Counted from the stretch's first letter, positions 26,894 to 37,325 are shown. The stretch: 64,000 nucleotides of DNA from Methanomassiliicoccales archaeon (GCA_038740345.1 JAVYMA010000001.1:87992-151991), one strand, 5' to 3'. Numbers and translations: made by a program. Notes: generated by a model not told the origin, from the letters alone.

Positions 26894-28254
26894 AATTCAT
26901 TCCCATGGGATACCTGGAGTGTTCCACGGCTGAGGCCTGCATCGGGCTTGAAGTCTTTTATACAGACACCCCAGGAACCGGAGGAGTGCTGAAGCGTAAA
27001 GTAGAGGACTTTGTGGTGGAGGAGATTTCCCGACCTCCTCCTGAGGATCCTGAGGGGCGATTCACCATCGCTAAAGTGACCTCGACGAATTGGGAGACCA
27101 ACCGTTTGGTGCGAGCTCTGGCACACCAGCTGGGCATATCTCGCCACCGCATCTCCTTCGCTGGTACCAAGGACAAGAGGGCAGTTACTTCTCAACTGAT
27201 GTGCTTCGAGGCCCCTTTAGAGAAGGTGCGTGAGCTACGATTGCACCAGGTGAGCGTGGAGAATGCATACCGCTCGAGAAGGAACATCACCATCGGCGAT
27301 CTCATCGGCAATGCATTCAGGATTCGGATATCTGGTTGTACGGTCGAGGGGAAAGAGCTCAAGGCTCGAGCGCGCTCCACCTTCTCTCTCCTTGAGGAGC
27401 TTGGGGGTTTCCCTAACTTCTTCGGCGTGCAACGCTTCGGCTCCCTGCGCCCTATAACGCACATAGTTGGTCGACATATTGTAAGAGGTGAGTTCGAGCA
27501 GGCCTGCCTGACCTATGCCGCTAACCCCGTGCCCCAAGAAGGGGAGGAGGCCAAAGAGGCTCGACTTTATCTGCAAGAAACAAGAGACTGGAAAGGAGCC
27601 CTATCAAAAATGCCTCGTCACCTGGTATTCGAGCGGATGGTGGTGGAGCATTTAGCTCATCGACCGGGGGACTACGCCGGTGCCATTCGTGCCCTTCCTA
27701 GAAACTTGCAGATGATGTTCGTTCATGCATACCAATCCTACATATTCAATCGCATACTCAGCGAGCGCATCCGTCGAGGGCTTCCTCTGCATGAGCCTCT
27801 CGAAGGTGATGTGGTACTGCCGATAGATAAGGACGGGCTTCCGGATCATGACAAGTCTGTGCCAGTGACGCGTGGTAATCTAGACTTGGTGTGGGCGCAA
27901 GTAAAGAGTGGCAGGGCGGTAGTAAGCGCTGTTCTTTTCGGCTCGGAAAGCGTTTTGGCGGAAGGATTGCCCGGGGAGATCGAAAGCATGATGATCGAGA
28001 GGGAGGGCGTCAAACGAGAGGACTTCGTGATACCATTAATACCAGAGTGCAGCTCTACTGGCTCCCGCAGGGAGATCGTGGCGCGCTTCAACGATCTGCT
28101 TTATGAGGCGCAGGGCGACTCTCTCCTCTTATCCTTTTCCTTAGGCAAAGGTTGCTATGCCACCTCCCTTCTGCGCGAAGTCATGAAATCGGATATGCTG
28201 GAGGCGGACAGGGCGGTGTATGAGATGGAGAAAGAGTCGTCAGCTGCAAAATGA
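26890..28254 (+). CDS. truD: tRNA pseudouridine(13) synthase TruD
   Basis: 454 residues. Makes pseudouridine 13 in tRNA. The catalytic motif FAGTKDKRAVTSQ is at residues ~89-101, with the catalytic Asp in TKDKR. Other family motifs are GNAFRIRISG, NFFGVQRFGSLRP and QSYIFNRILSERI. The TRUD insertion is present between catalytic halves. The start is GTG at 26890, overlapping rpoL, with an in-frame ATG at 26905 as alternative. Confidence 0.92.
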   Translation: MKFIPMGYLECSTAEACIGLEVFYTDTPGTGGVLKRKVEDFVVEEISRPPPEDPEGRFTIAKVTSTNWETNRLVRALAHQLGISRHRISFAGTKDKRAVTSQLMCFEAPLEKVRELRLHQVSVENAYRSRRNITIGDLIGNAFRIRISGCTVEGKELKARARSTFSLLEELGGFPNFFGVQRFGSLRPITHIVGRHIVRGEFEQACLTYAANPVPQEGEEAKEARLYLQETRDWKGALSKMPRHLVFERMVVEHLAHRPGDYAGAIRALPRNLQMMFVHAYQSYIFNRILSERIRRGLPLHEPLEGDVVLPIDKDGLPDHDKSVPVTRGNLDLVWAQVKSGRAVVSAVLFGSESVLAEGLPGEIESMMIEREGVKREDFVIPLIPECSSTGSRREIVARFNDLLYEAQGDSLLLSFSLGKGCYATSLLREVMKSDMLEADRAVYEMEKESSAAK

Positions 28255-28269
28255 GTAAAGTTGAGAGCT

Positions 28270-31200
28270 TCAGAGCCTGCTCCAATCCCGTGGCTGCGGC
28301 TCAGGCTCCGGTGCCTGTTCCTCTTGCTCCTCCTTCGAGTTTTCCACCTCTACTCCTTCCTCGCCTGCTTCCCTCTCAAGCATCGGGGTCCTCTGTTCCT
28401 TCTGCTTCTTCGCAGGTGCGGTGCCGAGGTCGGCCTTGCACCTTGGACACGCTCCGGATATGGTACAATCCTTGCAAAGCACGGAGGAACAGGAGGGGCA
28501 TTTCATGACCGCTATGCCTCCATGGAACAGGCACCTTCTCCCTTTCAGCTCAGGCTGTTGGGCTTTGCGCTCCGCTGCTCGCTTCTCCTCTTTGTAGGCC
28601 CTGGAGTAGATATCTGGCTCCTCGTATGGGGACTTGCGCCGCGTGCGCGTCTCCTGTGCCATCTCCTGCTCAGCCTGCTGCGTCGCCCTTTCCACTAGAT
28701 CTTGAGCCGGCACTTCCACCTCCTCCGTGCTTGCCTGATGCATCTCCCTGAGTTTCACCTTAGGTGCCCGATATCCACGTCTGCCACGGAAGGTGTCCGA
28801 ATAGGCCATGAGGTGGCGTGCCGTGTAAATGCCTACACGCATGTTATGCATGATCCCGATGACTGACCTCTGATCCTCTGGTAGAGACATGACCTGACGC
28901 AACAACCTCTCTGTCTCCGCATCAGGTTTCTCCGCGGTGAACTCCATGGAGTTTACGGCCTCGATATATGCCAGAACTTTCTTTGCACCTATGACGTCTA
29001 CGCCTGGCAGATAGGCTTTCACATCTGCCAAGTTCAGGCCGTGCTGGGAGACGAAGGGGTTGCTATATGCCTCCAACAGCACGGTTCGCGAAGCCTCCTC
29101 GAATTCCGCCATTTCCTCTTTCGATAGGGAGCCTATGTCCACCGTATCTCTCTGCTCCAAAAAAGCGAATACGTCATCTAAGTCCGCATAGGGGATGCCG
29201 CACTCGCGGAATGCCTCTTCCTTATCTATCTCCATTCCCTTATGGAACTCTACTTCCAGCACCTTTTCTGCATATTTGGTGATGGTCTCTTTTCGACTCT
29301 GCTCCTCAACTATGCGTAGCCCCTCTCTCGCCAACTCAAGGCTAGGATCGAGCTCAAGGGCCTTCTGGAAGCACCGCCGTGCTTGCTCATGAGAACCAAG
29401 ACGCAAAAGAACCATACCCTTTCCATTCCAGGCCAAGGCATCAGTGCCATCCAATCCAATGGCCGAGTCGTACGCCTTTATGGCCTCATCCTCCCTTCCT
29501 AGCTTCTCCATTATATTGGCCTTAGCTATCCAGGCTCTTTGGTTATTAGGGTCCAGCTTCAGGGACTGCTCCACAGAGTGCGATGCTTTCTCGAAATCCC
29601 CGAGCTTGACCTGCACCCCACACAGCCGGGCCCACAGTCCAGCGTCCTTGGGCTCGAGGGCCACCGCTTTCTCATAAGATTCCACCGCATCCTGAGGCCG
29701 GTTCATCTCCTCCAACGCACGACCCTTCGAGCCATAAACCGCAGCATCCTCCACGCCCACGCCTATGGCGCGGTCAAAGCACTGCACGCTCTGGGCGTAC
29801 TGCCCTAATTTGAGCAGTGCCAAACCCTTATATTTCCAGATCTGCCCATCCTTGGAATCTAGGGACAGGGCCTTGTCAAAAGCGCTCACCGCCTCATCAT
29901 ATCGCTCCAGGGATGCCAGGGCCCTCCCCCTGTCAGAATGGTATTGTGCAGTCTCCGGCGACATGGATGTGCAGCGCTCGAAGGTCTGCAGCGCGGCCGC
30001 ATAATCATGCTGAAGCAGCTGTGCTCGTCCCATATTATCGAGGGTTCGAGCGTCGCTGGGATCCATATTGAACGCAGTCTCGAAGGCTTGCACCGCCTCA
30101 GGGTAGCGCCCTAGAGAAACCAAGGCCACCCCTTTCTTATTCCACAGCAATTTGTTCGTTTCGTCAAGGGCCAACGCAGCTTCATAAGCCCGCACCGCTT
30201 CTTCGCTCCTGCCCAACTTGTCCAAGGCCAGTGCTTTATCCACCAAGGCCGCTATGTTCTTCGGATCCAAACGCAGAACTTCCTCGCTCACTTGGACCAC
30301 TTGTTCAAGATCTCCCTTACTCATCACCACCGCTTTCTTGAGCTCCAAAATGTTCAAGTTGTCCGGCTCCAGCTCCAAGGCTCGGTCGAAGGACCTCAGC
30401 GCCTCATCCAGCCTATTCATCTTCTGCTCAGATATGCCTCGATCCACCCAAGCTTTGGCATTCCTTGGGTCTAGCTTTACTATACGCTCCGCCACCTTGA
30501 TTATGTCCTCATATCTGCCCAGCTGCTTGAGGCCATCCTTCTTGGCCTCCAGCACCCCTACATCCTTAGGGCTGAGCTTGAGAGCTTCGTCAAAGGCGTT
30601 CACCGCCTCCTCGAATCTACCCAGCTTGGCGAGAGTATGGCCCTTTCTAACCAAAAGGAAATGATTGTCCTGGTCCATCTTCAACACCTGCTCGTAGCAG
30701 CTCAGCGCCTCTTCATAGCGCTCGAGGCTTTCCAGCGCCACTCCTTTCGAGATCAGAAGGTTCTTATCCGCAGGATCCAGCTGAAGCGCTTGCTCGTAGC
30801 AGCTCAGCGCCTCCTCGAACCTATGCACTCCCTCCAAGGCCAGGCCCTTGGAGTAAAGTAGATGCTTGTCTTGAGGGGATAGCTCGCAGGCCTTGGAGAA
30901 AGCCTCCACGGCCTCTTCCGCACGAGACAAGGAGAACAGGCTATCCCCCATCACGCGCCAGAATATCACATTCTGGGGGAACTTTTGCACGCCCTCCTTT
31001 GAACGCTCCAATGCTAGTTCGAACTTCTCTGTCGTATAATAAGCGATGCTCAAATCTGCCAATATCTCCTCGTCGTCCGGCCATCTCTGCAGCAGAGAAT
31101 TGTAGGCCTCGATGGCCTCCTCCTTGCGCCCCAATCTATCCAAGGCTATGGCCTTGTCCTCCCAGGCCTCTTTATTGTTAGGATTCAACGCCAGGATCCG

Positions 31201-32607
31201 CTCGCAGCTTCGTAATACCTCCTTATCTTCTCCCAGATGTTTATACGCTTCTTTCACCGCGATTGCCGCGCTCTCCCTCTCTGGCTGCATCTTGAGGGAT
31301 TTCTCCAGCGGTTTGATGGCCTTTTCATACTCGCCTTTTAAGAAATGCGCCATGCCTAAATCATAAAGGATGCTGGCATCCTCTGCATGGTGGGTAGCGG
31401 TATGGCTCGCTACGGCGATGACATCATCATGCCTGCCCAGCTCTTTAAGCACTGTTCTCTTCCTTTCCAGAAGATCTCGATCGTTGGGATGTTTGGCCAA
31501 GGACTCATCTATGGCTGCGAGTGCATCCTCATACCTCTCTAGTTTCATCAGGGCCCCTATCATGATGCTCTCGATGAGAATGTCCTCCTTCTTAATCGAA
31601 AGGATGCGCGCGGCGGTGGATACGACCTCATGGTGACGCCCCAAAGCGCGTAGCACACTGCACTTCCCTTCCAGCCCTTCAAGGTAATCAGGGTCGAGCT
31701 CGAGCGAGCGATCGTAGGCCTTAAGGGCTTCCTCCAGACGGTTCAAGTATTCGAGAAGAGAGGCTACCTCCATCCAAGTATGCTTGTCGGCGGGATTGGA
31801 GCGGAGTGCTTCCTTATAATGCTGTATCGAACCTTGGAAATCCTTCTTCTCCCGCATTATCCTGGCCCGGTTAAGGTTGGCTAGGAAATTACGGGGGTCT
31901 ATCTGAAGGACTTGACCGAATGTGTTAGATGCTTCGTCATAACGCTTCGCCAGCATCAATGCCCTTCCTTTTCCCAGCAGGCTTTGAACGTTGGCCGGTT
32001 CGGCGGATAGCGATTCATCGAAGGCGCGCAGGGCTTCCTCGTATCTCTCTTTGGCCAGGAGTTCCTCTCCTTTTCTTCTCATCCAAGCCGCTCTCTGGCC
32101 CGTTTTGATGGCCAAGACCTCGTAGATGCTGGCATCCAATGGATCCAGTTCCTGCACCTTCTTAAAACACTCCAAAGCTTCAGGTCCTCTGCCTGCACGG
32201 TCAAGAATCCAGGCCTTTTCCAACCAGAGGGACTTATTGTTGGGGTTATGCGCTATCGACCATTCTAAGGCGATGATCGCATCCTCAATCTGTCCAGCCG
32301 CGGCATTCGCTCTGGACTTGGCAATTACGGCGTTGACATTCTCCGGCATGAACATGATCGCCCTATCTGCTGCTCTTCCCGCTTCTTCCATTCTTCCCAT
32401 CCGTGCATATAGCTCAGACAGTTTTGCATATGAGTCGGAGAATTCCTGGCGATGGATGACGTTAGGATTTACGCTGGCTTCTGCCAATGCCTCTTCGGCT
32501 CGTGCCAACGAGTCGTAATTGAGAACTGCCTCAGGCCCTTCCATGAGCTTTTGGGCTTTTTTAATCGCTTTTATTTCTTTATCAGTAAGTGAATCCAAGA
32601 TGCCCAC
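28270..32607 (-). CDS. giant tetratricopeptide-repeat protein with C-terminal zinc-binding domain
   Basis: About 1445 residues. From about residue 35 to 1120 it is almost entirely 34-residue TPR units (for example GRFEEAVNAFDEALKLSPKD), on the order of 30 copies. Next is a helical region of about 180 residues that I do not recognise, then a charged linker. A compact Cys/His cluster follows (CLFHGGIAVMKCPSCSSVLC, CKDC, CPRC), reminiscent of a B-box zinc finger, and then an acidic, proline-rich tail. No signal peptide or membrane segment, so it is probably a cytoplasmic scaffold. GGGGTG 7 bp upstream favours the GTG at 32607 over the GTG at 32622. It converges on truD with a 15 bp gap. Confidence 0.88.
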   Translation of the reverse strand: MGILDSLTDKEIKAIKKAQKLMEGPEAVLNYDSLARAEEALAEASVNPNVIHRQEFSDSYAKLSELYARMGRMEEAGRAADRAIMFMPENVNAVIAKSRANAAAGQIEDAIIALEWSIAHNPNNKSLWLEKAWILDRAGRGPEALECFKKVQELDPLDASIYEVLAIKTGQRAAWMRRKGEELLAKERYEEALRAFDESLSAEPANVQSLLGKGRALMLAKRYDEASNTFGQVLQIDPRNFLANLNRARIMREKKDFQGSIQHYKEALRSNPADKHTWMEVASLLEYLNRLEEALKAYDRSLELDPDYLEGLEGKCSVLRALGRHHEVVSTAARILSIKKEDILIESIMIGALMKLERYEDALAAIDESLAKHPNDRDLLERKRTVLKELGRHDDVIAVASHTATHHAEDASILYDLGMAHFLKGEYEKAIKPLEKSLKMQPERESAAIAVKEAYKHLGEDKEVLRSCERILALNPNNKEAWEDKAIALDRLGRKEEAIEAYNSLLQRWPDDEEILADLSIAYYTTEKFELALERSKEGVQKFPQNVIFWRVMGDSLFSLSRAEEAVEAFSKACELSPQDKHLLYSKGLALEGVHRFEEALSCYEQALQLDPADKNLLISKGVALESLERYEEALSCYEQVLKMDQDNHFLLVRKGHTLAKLGRFEEAVNAFDEALKLSPKDVGVLEAKKDGLKQLGRYEDIIKVAERIVKLDPRNAKAWVDRGISEQKMNRLDEALRSFDRALELEPDNLNILELKKAVVMSKGDLEQVVQVSEEVLRLDPKNIAALVDKALALDKLGRSEEAVRAYEAALALDETNKLLWNKKGVALVSLGRYPEAVQAFETAFNMDPSDARTLDNMGRAQLLQHDYAAALQTFERCTSMSPETAQYHSDRGRALASLERYDEAVSAFDKALSLDSKDGQIWKYKGLALLKLGQYAQSVQCFDRAIGVGVEDAAVYGSKGRALEEMNRPQDAVESYEKAVALEPKDAGLWARLCGVQVKLGDFEKASHSVEQSLKLDPNNQRAWIAKANIMEKLGREDEAIKAYDSAIGLDGTDALAWNGKGMVLLRLGSHEQARRCFQKALELDPSLELAREGLRIVEEQSRKETITKYAEKVLEVEFHKGMEIDKEEAFRECGIPYADLDDVFAFLEQRDTVDIGSLSKEEMAEFEEASRTVLLEAYSNPFVSQHGLNLADVKAYLPGVDVIGAKKVLAYIEAVNSMEFTAEKPDAETERLLRQVMSLPEDQRSVIGIMHNMRVGIYTARHLMAYSDTFRGRRGYRAPKVKLREMHQASTEEVEVPAQDLVERATQQAEQEMAQETRTRRKSPYEEPDIYSRAYKEEKRAAERKAQQPELKGRRCLFHGGIAVMKCPSCSSVLCKDCTISGACPRCKADLGTAPAKKQKEQRTPMLEREAGEEGVEVENSKEEQEEQAPEPEPQPRDWSRL

Positions 32608-32834
32608 TAGAGCACACCCCACTATTCAGGCATCAATGCCATCTTCTACTAAAATATCTTTCTGCCTGAAATATAAATTAAGAAATTAGTACCCTCATAT
32701 TCCATCGTTTTTCTTAAAAAAATTAGAGAGAGTGGACACTTTTTAATATGATTCTTTCACACGAGTCTATGATCTTGAGGGGCAAAGGATGGGAAAGTTT
32801 GACTTTTAAAATGAGAAGAGAAGGAAGAAAACTA

Positions 32835-32882
32835 TTTATAATGTATGACATAATATGATTTTTTGTCTGACGTTAGTCGGAC
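32835..32882 (+). promoter_or_regulatory. promoter with near-palindrome at the predicted transcript start
   Basis: TTTATAAT at 32835-32842 is a TATA-like box. GTCTGAC at 32865-32871 and GTCGGAC at 32876-32882 form an inverted repeat with a 4 bp spacer and one mismatch (a G-T pair in RNA). It sits where transcription would begin, so it may be an operator or a 5' leader hairpin for the small gene at 32954. Confidence 0.4.
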
Positions 32883-32897
32883 ATTCGACAAAACTCA

Positions 32898-32949
32898 TTA
32901 GGGATGGGATGCTTCAAACCTATTAGCAAATCTCTTAGGGATGGGATGC
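32898..32949 (+). repeat. tandem direct repeat TTAGGGATGGGATGC (two copies)
   Basis: Identical 15-bp copies at 32898-32912 and 32935-32949 are separated by 22 bp. The second ends 4 bp before the ATG of the small gene at 32954. They could be regulator-binding sites, or a duplicated ribosome-binding region, since GGGATGGGA can pair weakly with 16S rRNA. Confidence 0.6.
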
Positions 32950-32953
32950 ACAC

Positions 32954-33196
32954 ATGAGGACCAGACCAGAGGACGTTTACCTAGAGGGCATGGAATTCGA
33001 ACCAGACGTCGTGGAGTGGATGAAGCAGCACAAGGTTCGGGAGATCAAAGCTCTAGCCAAAGAAGTGGAGGAGCACGGCGAGGACGCCAGCGAGCTGAAG
33101 GAATTCTATAAAGAGCTTAAGAAAATAGAGAAGGAGTGGCATCAGATAGTATCATCTAAGGAAGGAGAGACAAAAAGAATGCCTCCTGCGGTCTGA
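32954..33196 (+). CDS. small, highly charged protein of unknown function
   Basis: 80 residues, rich in Glu and Lys, predicted almost wholly helical (VREIKALAKEVEEHGEDASELKEFYKELKK). I do not recognise the family. It has its own promoter with a TATA box and near-palindrome and a duplicated 15-bp repeat just before the start. It lies upstream of acs on the same strand, 237 bp away, with a separate acs promoter likely in between. Confidence 0.6.
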   Translation: MRTRPEDVYLEGMEFEPDVVEWMKQHKVREIKALAKEVEEHGEDASELKEFYKELKKIEKEWHQIVSSKEGETKRMPPAV

Positions 33197-33255
33197 GAAT
33201 TATCAGCAAGGAAGAGTCTCATACCTCCGCTCTCCCTCGGTCTTTTATTTCATTT

Positions 33256-33307
33256 TTACGATTTTCGTAAGGTATTCTTAAAGTAATCAATATTTCGTCA
33301 TTTGACG
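33256..33307 (+). promoter_or_regulatory. two short perfect inverted repeats upstream of acs
   Basis: TTACG-atttt-CGTAA at 33256-33270 and CGTCA-tt-TGACG at 33296-33307 lie just before a TATA-like TTATAT (about 33327). Two further CGTAA motifs occur at 33319 and 33408. This arrangement suggests regulator sites for acs; no regulator can be named. Confidence 0.35.
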
Positions 33308-33433
33308 TGAGTAGTATCCGTAACGATTATATGAAACTCGGCTTTACCCTTTACGACCCTCGCGGGCGCTACAGAACTCTTCATCAAATCCTATGTAGAA
33401 GCGTTTCCGTAAGGTCCAGTCAGAGGTTATTGC

Positions 33434-35413
33434 ATGAGTGAGAAGACGATCGAATCGGTGATGGCAGAGGAGAGGAGGTTCGAGCCAAGTCCTGAGTTTC
33501 GGGCCAAGGCCAGGGTTAAGAGCATGGAAGAGTACGAACGCATGTACCGCGAATCCATATCCGACCCTGCGGGCTTCTGGGCGAAGATGGCTAAGCAGGA
33601 GATAGAGTGGTTCTCACCTTGGACCAACACATTCTCATGGGATGAGGAGAACGTCATCATCAAATGGTTCGAGGGGGGCAAGCTCAATGCCTCTTATAAT
33701 TGTCTGGACCGGCATGTCAAGAGCGAGCGCAAGAATAAGGCCGCCATCATTTGGCAGGGAGAGCCAGAAGAAGACGTTAGGACCCTGACTTACCAGCAGC
33801 TGCATCGAGAGGTATGCCGATGCGCCAACCTGCTGAAGGAGTTGGGCGTCTCCAAGGGAGACAGGGTTTCAATCTATCTTCCCATGATACCCGAGCTGGC
33901 AATCTCCATGCTGGCCTGCGCCAGAATCGGTGCTATCCATAGCGTTGTGTTCGGCGGCTTCAGCTCCGAGTCTCTGCGCGACCGCATAAACGATTCGAAT
34001 TGCAAGGTTCTCATTACGGCGGATGGGGCCTATCGATCCGGCAAGCATGTGCAGTTGAAACAGAATGCGGATGTGGCCATGGAGAAGGGGACCAGCATCG
34101 AAAAGGTTGTAGTAGTTAAACGAGCTGGCTTCAATATCGAGATGAAAGAAGGCAGGGACATTTGGTACCATGAGGCCATCGCCAGGCAATCTGACAAGTG
34201 TGAACCCGAATGGATGGACGCTGAGGACCCGCTTTTCATCCTCTACACCTCAGGCTCCACGGGAAAGCCCAAAGGGGTCCTGCACACCACCGGCGGCTAC
34301 ATGGTTTACGCCACAACTACTTTCAAGTACATCTTTGATTACCGCGATGAGGACACATACTGGTGCACGGCGGATATAGGGTGGATCACAGGACATTCTT
34401 ACATATTATATGGTCCTCTTAGCGCTGGGGCCACCAGCCTCATGTTCGAAGGCGTTCCCACCTATCCACAGGTGGATCGCTTCTGGCATATAGTGGAGAA
34501 GTTCAAGGTCAACATATTCTATACCGCGCCCACCGCGATCAGGTCATTGATGCGCGAGGGAGAGAAATGGCCTGCAGCGCATGACCTGAGTTCCTTGCGC
34601 TTGTTAGGTACCGTGGGCGAACCCATCAATCCTGAAGCCTGGATCTGGTACCATACTCATATCGGCAGGGAAAGATGTCCTATCGTGGACACGTGGTGGC
34701 AGACGGAGACTGGAGGCATATTGATCACCCCCCTTCCCGGTGCTACCACCACCAAACCGGGTTCTGCCACGAAACCATTCTTTGGCGTGGAACCTGCGAT
34801 TTACAAGGATGACGGTAGTGAGGCGGCAGTAAATGAAGGTGGATACCTGGTGATAAAGAGGCCATGGCCAGGCATCATGAGGACGGTGTTCGGTCAGCAC
34901 GAGCGATTCAAGGAGATCTATTGGTCGCGCTGGCCTGGAGTATACTTCACTGGAGATGGGGCACGTAAGGATGAGGATGGATATTTCTGGATCATGGGCC
35001 GAGTGGATGATGTAATCAAAGTCTCGGGCCATCGTATCGGTGCCGCGGAAGTGGAATCTGCCCTGGTTTCCCACCCCAAAGTGGCAGAAGCAGCAGTAGT
35101 TCCTATACCACATGACATAAAGGGAGAGGCCATCTATGCTTATGTAACCTTAAAGGCAGGGGTGCACGGAACTGAGGATTTAAAGAAAGAACTAGTTCAG
35201 CATGTACGCAAGATGGTAGGGCCGATTGCAACGCCAGAGGTCATACAATTCGCCGACGGCATGCCCAAGACGAGAAGCGGGAAGATCATGCGACGGATCT
35301 TGAGAAAGGTGGCCACAGGGGAAACGGAGAGCATAGGCGACACCAGCACCTTAGCTGATCCCTCTGTGGTGGACCGTCTCATCGAAGGGAGGATCGAGCT
35401 GAGAAAAGGCTGA
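33434..35413 (+). CDS. acs: acetyl-CoA synthetase (AMP-forming)
   Basis: Activates acetate to acetyl-CoA via acetyl-AMP. 659 residues, full length. Motifs: [15 protein letters not shown] (P-loop, about residue 270), [10 protein letters not shown] (acetate pocket region with the conserved Trp), [14 protein letters not shown], the hinge near [13 protein letters not shown], and the C-terminal [10 protein letters not shown] whose Lys is needed for adenylation and is the classical acetylation site in Acs. It converges, with a 16 bp gap, on a CoA-transferase/GNAT fusion gene. The upstream region has inverted repeats and a leader of roughly 80 bp after the best TATA box. Confidence 0.94.
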   Translation: MSEKTIESVMAEERRFEPSPEFRAKARVKSMEEYERMYRESISDPAGFWAKMAKQEIEWFSPWTNTFSWDEENVIIKWFEGGKLNASYNCLDRHVKSERKNKAAIIWQGEPEEDVRTLTYQQLHREVCRCANLLKELGVSKGDRVSIYLPMIPELAISMLACARIGAIHSVVFGGFSSESLRDRINDSNCKVLITADGAYRSGKHVQLKQNADVAMEKGTSIEKVVVVKRAGFNIEMKEGRDIWYHEAIARQSDKCEPEWMDAEDPLFILYTSGSTGKPKGVLHTTGGYMVYATTTFKYIFDYRDEDTYWCTADIGWITGHSYILYGPLSAGATSLMFEGVPTYPQVDRFWHIVEKFKVNIFYTAPTAIRSLMREGEKWPAAHDLSSLRLLGTVGEPINPEAWIWYHTHIGRERCPIVDTWWQTETGGILITPLPGATTTKPGSATKPFFGVEPAIYKDDGSEAAVNEGGYLVIKRPWPGIMRTVFGQHERFKEIYWSRWPGVYFTGDGARKDEDGYFWIMGRVDDVIKVSGHRIGAAEVESALVSHPKVAEAAVVPIPHDIKGEAIYAYVTLKAGVHGTEDLKKELVQHVRKMVGPIATPEVIQFADGMPKTRSGKIMRRILRKVATGETESIGDTSTLADPSVVDRLIEGRIELRKG

Positions 35414-35429
35414 GCTGATTTGCTTAGCC

Positions 35430-37298
35430 TTAGAACTCCGCCCGCACCATGATGAGGTCGTCCACCATCCTAGTCTCAATCTTCAGCCCGGAGCGGTGGA
35501 AGATGTTCAGCATGCGTATGTTGGTGGCCAAGATCTCCGCCGTGAAACCCTTTATCTTCACTTCCTTTGCATAATCTAAAAGCGACTTGAACAGCTCGGT
35601 GCCAAGGCCAACATTCTGCCAATCGTCGCGCACGGCCAGTGCTACTTCCGCATAGCCTGTCTTAGGATCCGTATGATAGGTTCCTATCCCTATGATCATC
35701 GGACCCTCCTCTCGTCGGATCAAGGCTACTACGGCCATACGCGCATCATAGTCTACATTCATGATGACTTCACGGATTTCCTTAGGCATCATCTTCTCAT
35801 AGGACATGAACCTCTCATACACACTCTTCTGCGAGAGAGAATAGAAGAAATCCTTCACCATCTCTTGATCAGTAGGCTTTAAAGCTCTTATGCGCACGGG
35901 TTGGCCACGAAGCCATATAGTCCGTTGTAGGTGCTCTGGATAAGGACGTCCTAGGAAGGGTGCAGGAGATACCTCTGACCTCACATACCCTCGTCGCTTC
36001 GCCTGCGCCAGCAGGGCAGCGCGGAACTTGGGGTGGGCGACCTCGATTAGCTCGAGAGCACGCTGCTCTATGCTTTTACCTCTCAACTCCGCTATTCCAT
36101 ATTCCGTGACGACATAGTGCACATCGCAACGGTTCACCGTTACGGCACTGCCCTCAGGCAAGGTCGGAACGATGCGTGATATGGAGCCATTCTGAGCCGT
36201 CGATGGCAGAGCTATAATCCCTTTACCGCCTTTGGACATGGAGGCACCGCGCATGAAATCCGCAAGACCTCCTATCCCCGAATAGAACTCATACTCCAAC
36301 TGATCGGCGCAAACCTGTCCGGTCAAATCCACAGAGAGGGCAGAATTTATCGCTACCATTCTTTTATTGGCTCTTATAGTGCATGGATTGTTGATATAGG
36401 AAGAGGGATAGAACTCGAATAATTCGTTCCCGTTCACATATTCATACAATCTGCTGCTTCCCATGGCGAAAGAGGCGAGAACCTTTCCGGGATGGATCGA
36501 TTTCTTGGCGCATGTCACCACCCCTTTTTCAACCAGTTCTATCAGCCCGTCAGAGAACATTTCCGTGTGGACGCCCAGGTCCTTCTTATCTCTCAGATAG
36601 GCCAGAACCGCGTCGGGTATGGAACCGTATCCGATTTGGATGGTATCCCCATTCTCTACCAACGCAGCCACATGCCTGCCTATTTCGTTTATGCGCTCCA
36701 ACTCCTCCGGGATGCGCTTCCACTCCAGAAGAGGTTCTTCATGCCAAACGAGGGCGTCAATTTCTGATATATGGAGGTACGAATCCCCAAAGGTGCGCGG
36801 CATCCTAGGATTCACTTGAGCGATGACGTGTTCTGCGGCCTTAGTGGCGCTCTTGGTGATGTCCACGCTTACTCCTAAAGAACATCTTCCCTCAGAGTCT
36901 GGAGGGGCCACTTGGATGAGAGCATAATCAATGTGAATTAAGCCTTCCTCAAAAAGGCTGCCCATCTCGGAGAGATGGGTAGGGGTGTATTCTCCCCGAC
37001 CCTCCCTGACAGCCAGCCTCACCTCCGGACCTACGAATAGGGCGTTGAATCGGAAGTTATGTTTCATCATCTCTCCGCGCTGCGGAGATAGGAATAACGA
37101 AAGAGCTTGGATTATCTCGTTGTCCCCCATCTCACTAGCCGACTTAACTAGTTCTTTGACCAGCGCTTGCGGCTCTCCTGCTGCGGTACCGATGAAAACA
37201 GTCCTGCCAGGAGCTATCATTCGTACCGCTTCCTCAGCGGTTTTGACTTTGCTCTTATAAGGCCCCAAGAGCTCTGGTCCCATCCCTGACATCCACAT
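35430..37298 (-). CDS. acetyl-CoA hydrolase/CoA-transferase family protein fused to a GNAT domain
   Basis: 622 residues. Residues 10-440 are the acetyl-CoA hydrolase/4-hydroxybutyrate CoA-transferase fold: IQIGYGSIPDAVL, the VHTEMFSDG motif with the Glu expected to form the covalent CoA intermediate, and GIGGLADFMRGA (usual GGQxDF, here GGLADF). After a short linker, about 460-622 is a GNAT acetyltransferase with VALAVRDDWQNVGLGTELFK as the acetyl-CoA motif. It lies 27 bp after the sensor kinase gene on the same strand and converges on acs. Regulating Acs by lysine acetylation is an attractive inference. The start could be the ATG at 37283, given the TATATAT box at about 37300-37306. Confidence 0.85.
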   Translation of the reverse strand: MWMSGMGPELLGPYKSKVKTAEEAVRMIAPGRTVFIGTAAGEPQALVKELVKSASEMGDNEIIQALSLFLSPQRGEMMKHNFRFNALFVGPEVRLAVREGRGEYTPTHLSEMGSLFEEGLIHIDYALIQVAPPDSEGRCSLGVSVDITKSATKAAEHVIAQVNPRMPRTFGDSYLHISEIDALVWHEEPLLEWKRIPEELERINEIGRHVAALVENGDTIQIGYGSIPDAVLAYLRDKKDLGVHTEMFSDGLIELVEKGVVTCAKKSIHPGKVLASFAMGSSRLYEYVNGNELFEFYPSSYINNPCTIRANKRMVAINSALSVDLTGQVCADQLEYEFYSGIGGLADFMRGASMSKGGKGIIALPSTAQNGSISRIVPTLPEGSAVTVNRCDVHYVVTEYGIAELRGKSIEQRALELIEVAHPKFRAALLAQAKRRGYVRSEVSPAPFLGRPYPEHLQRTIWLRGQPVRIRALKPTDQEMVKDFFYSLSQKSVYERFMSYEKMMPKEIREVIMNVDYDARMAVVALIRREEGPMIIGIGTYHTDPKTGYAEVALAVRDDWQNVGLGTELFKSLLDYAKEVKIKGFTAEILATNIRMLNIFHRSGLKIETRMVDDLIMVRAEF

Positions 37299-37325
37299 TA
37301 TATATGCGACTCTGTCAAATAATCA

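Noticed and set aside
32898-32949. Start of a CRISPR array
   Set aside because: Only two 15-bp copies with a 22-bp spacer, next to a start codon; no cas genes in the window.
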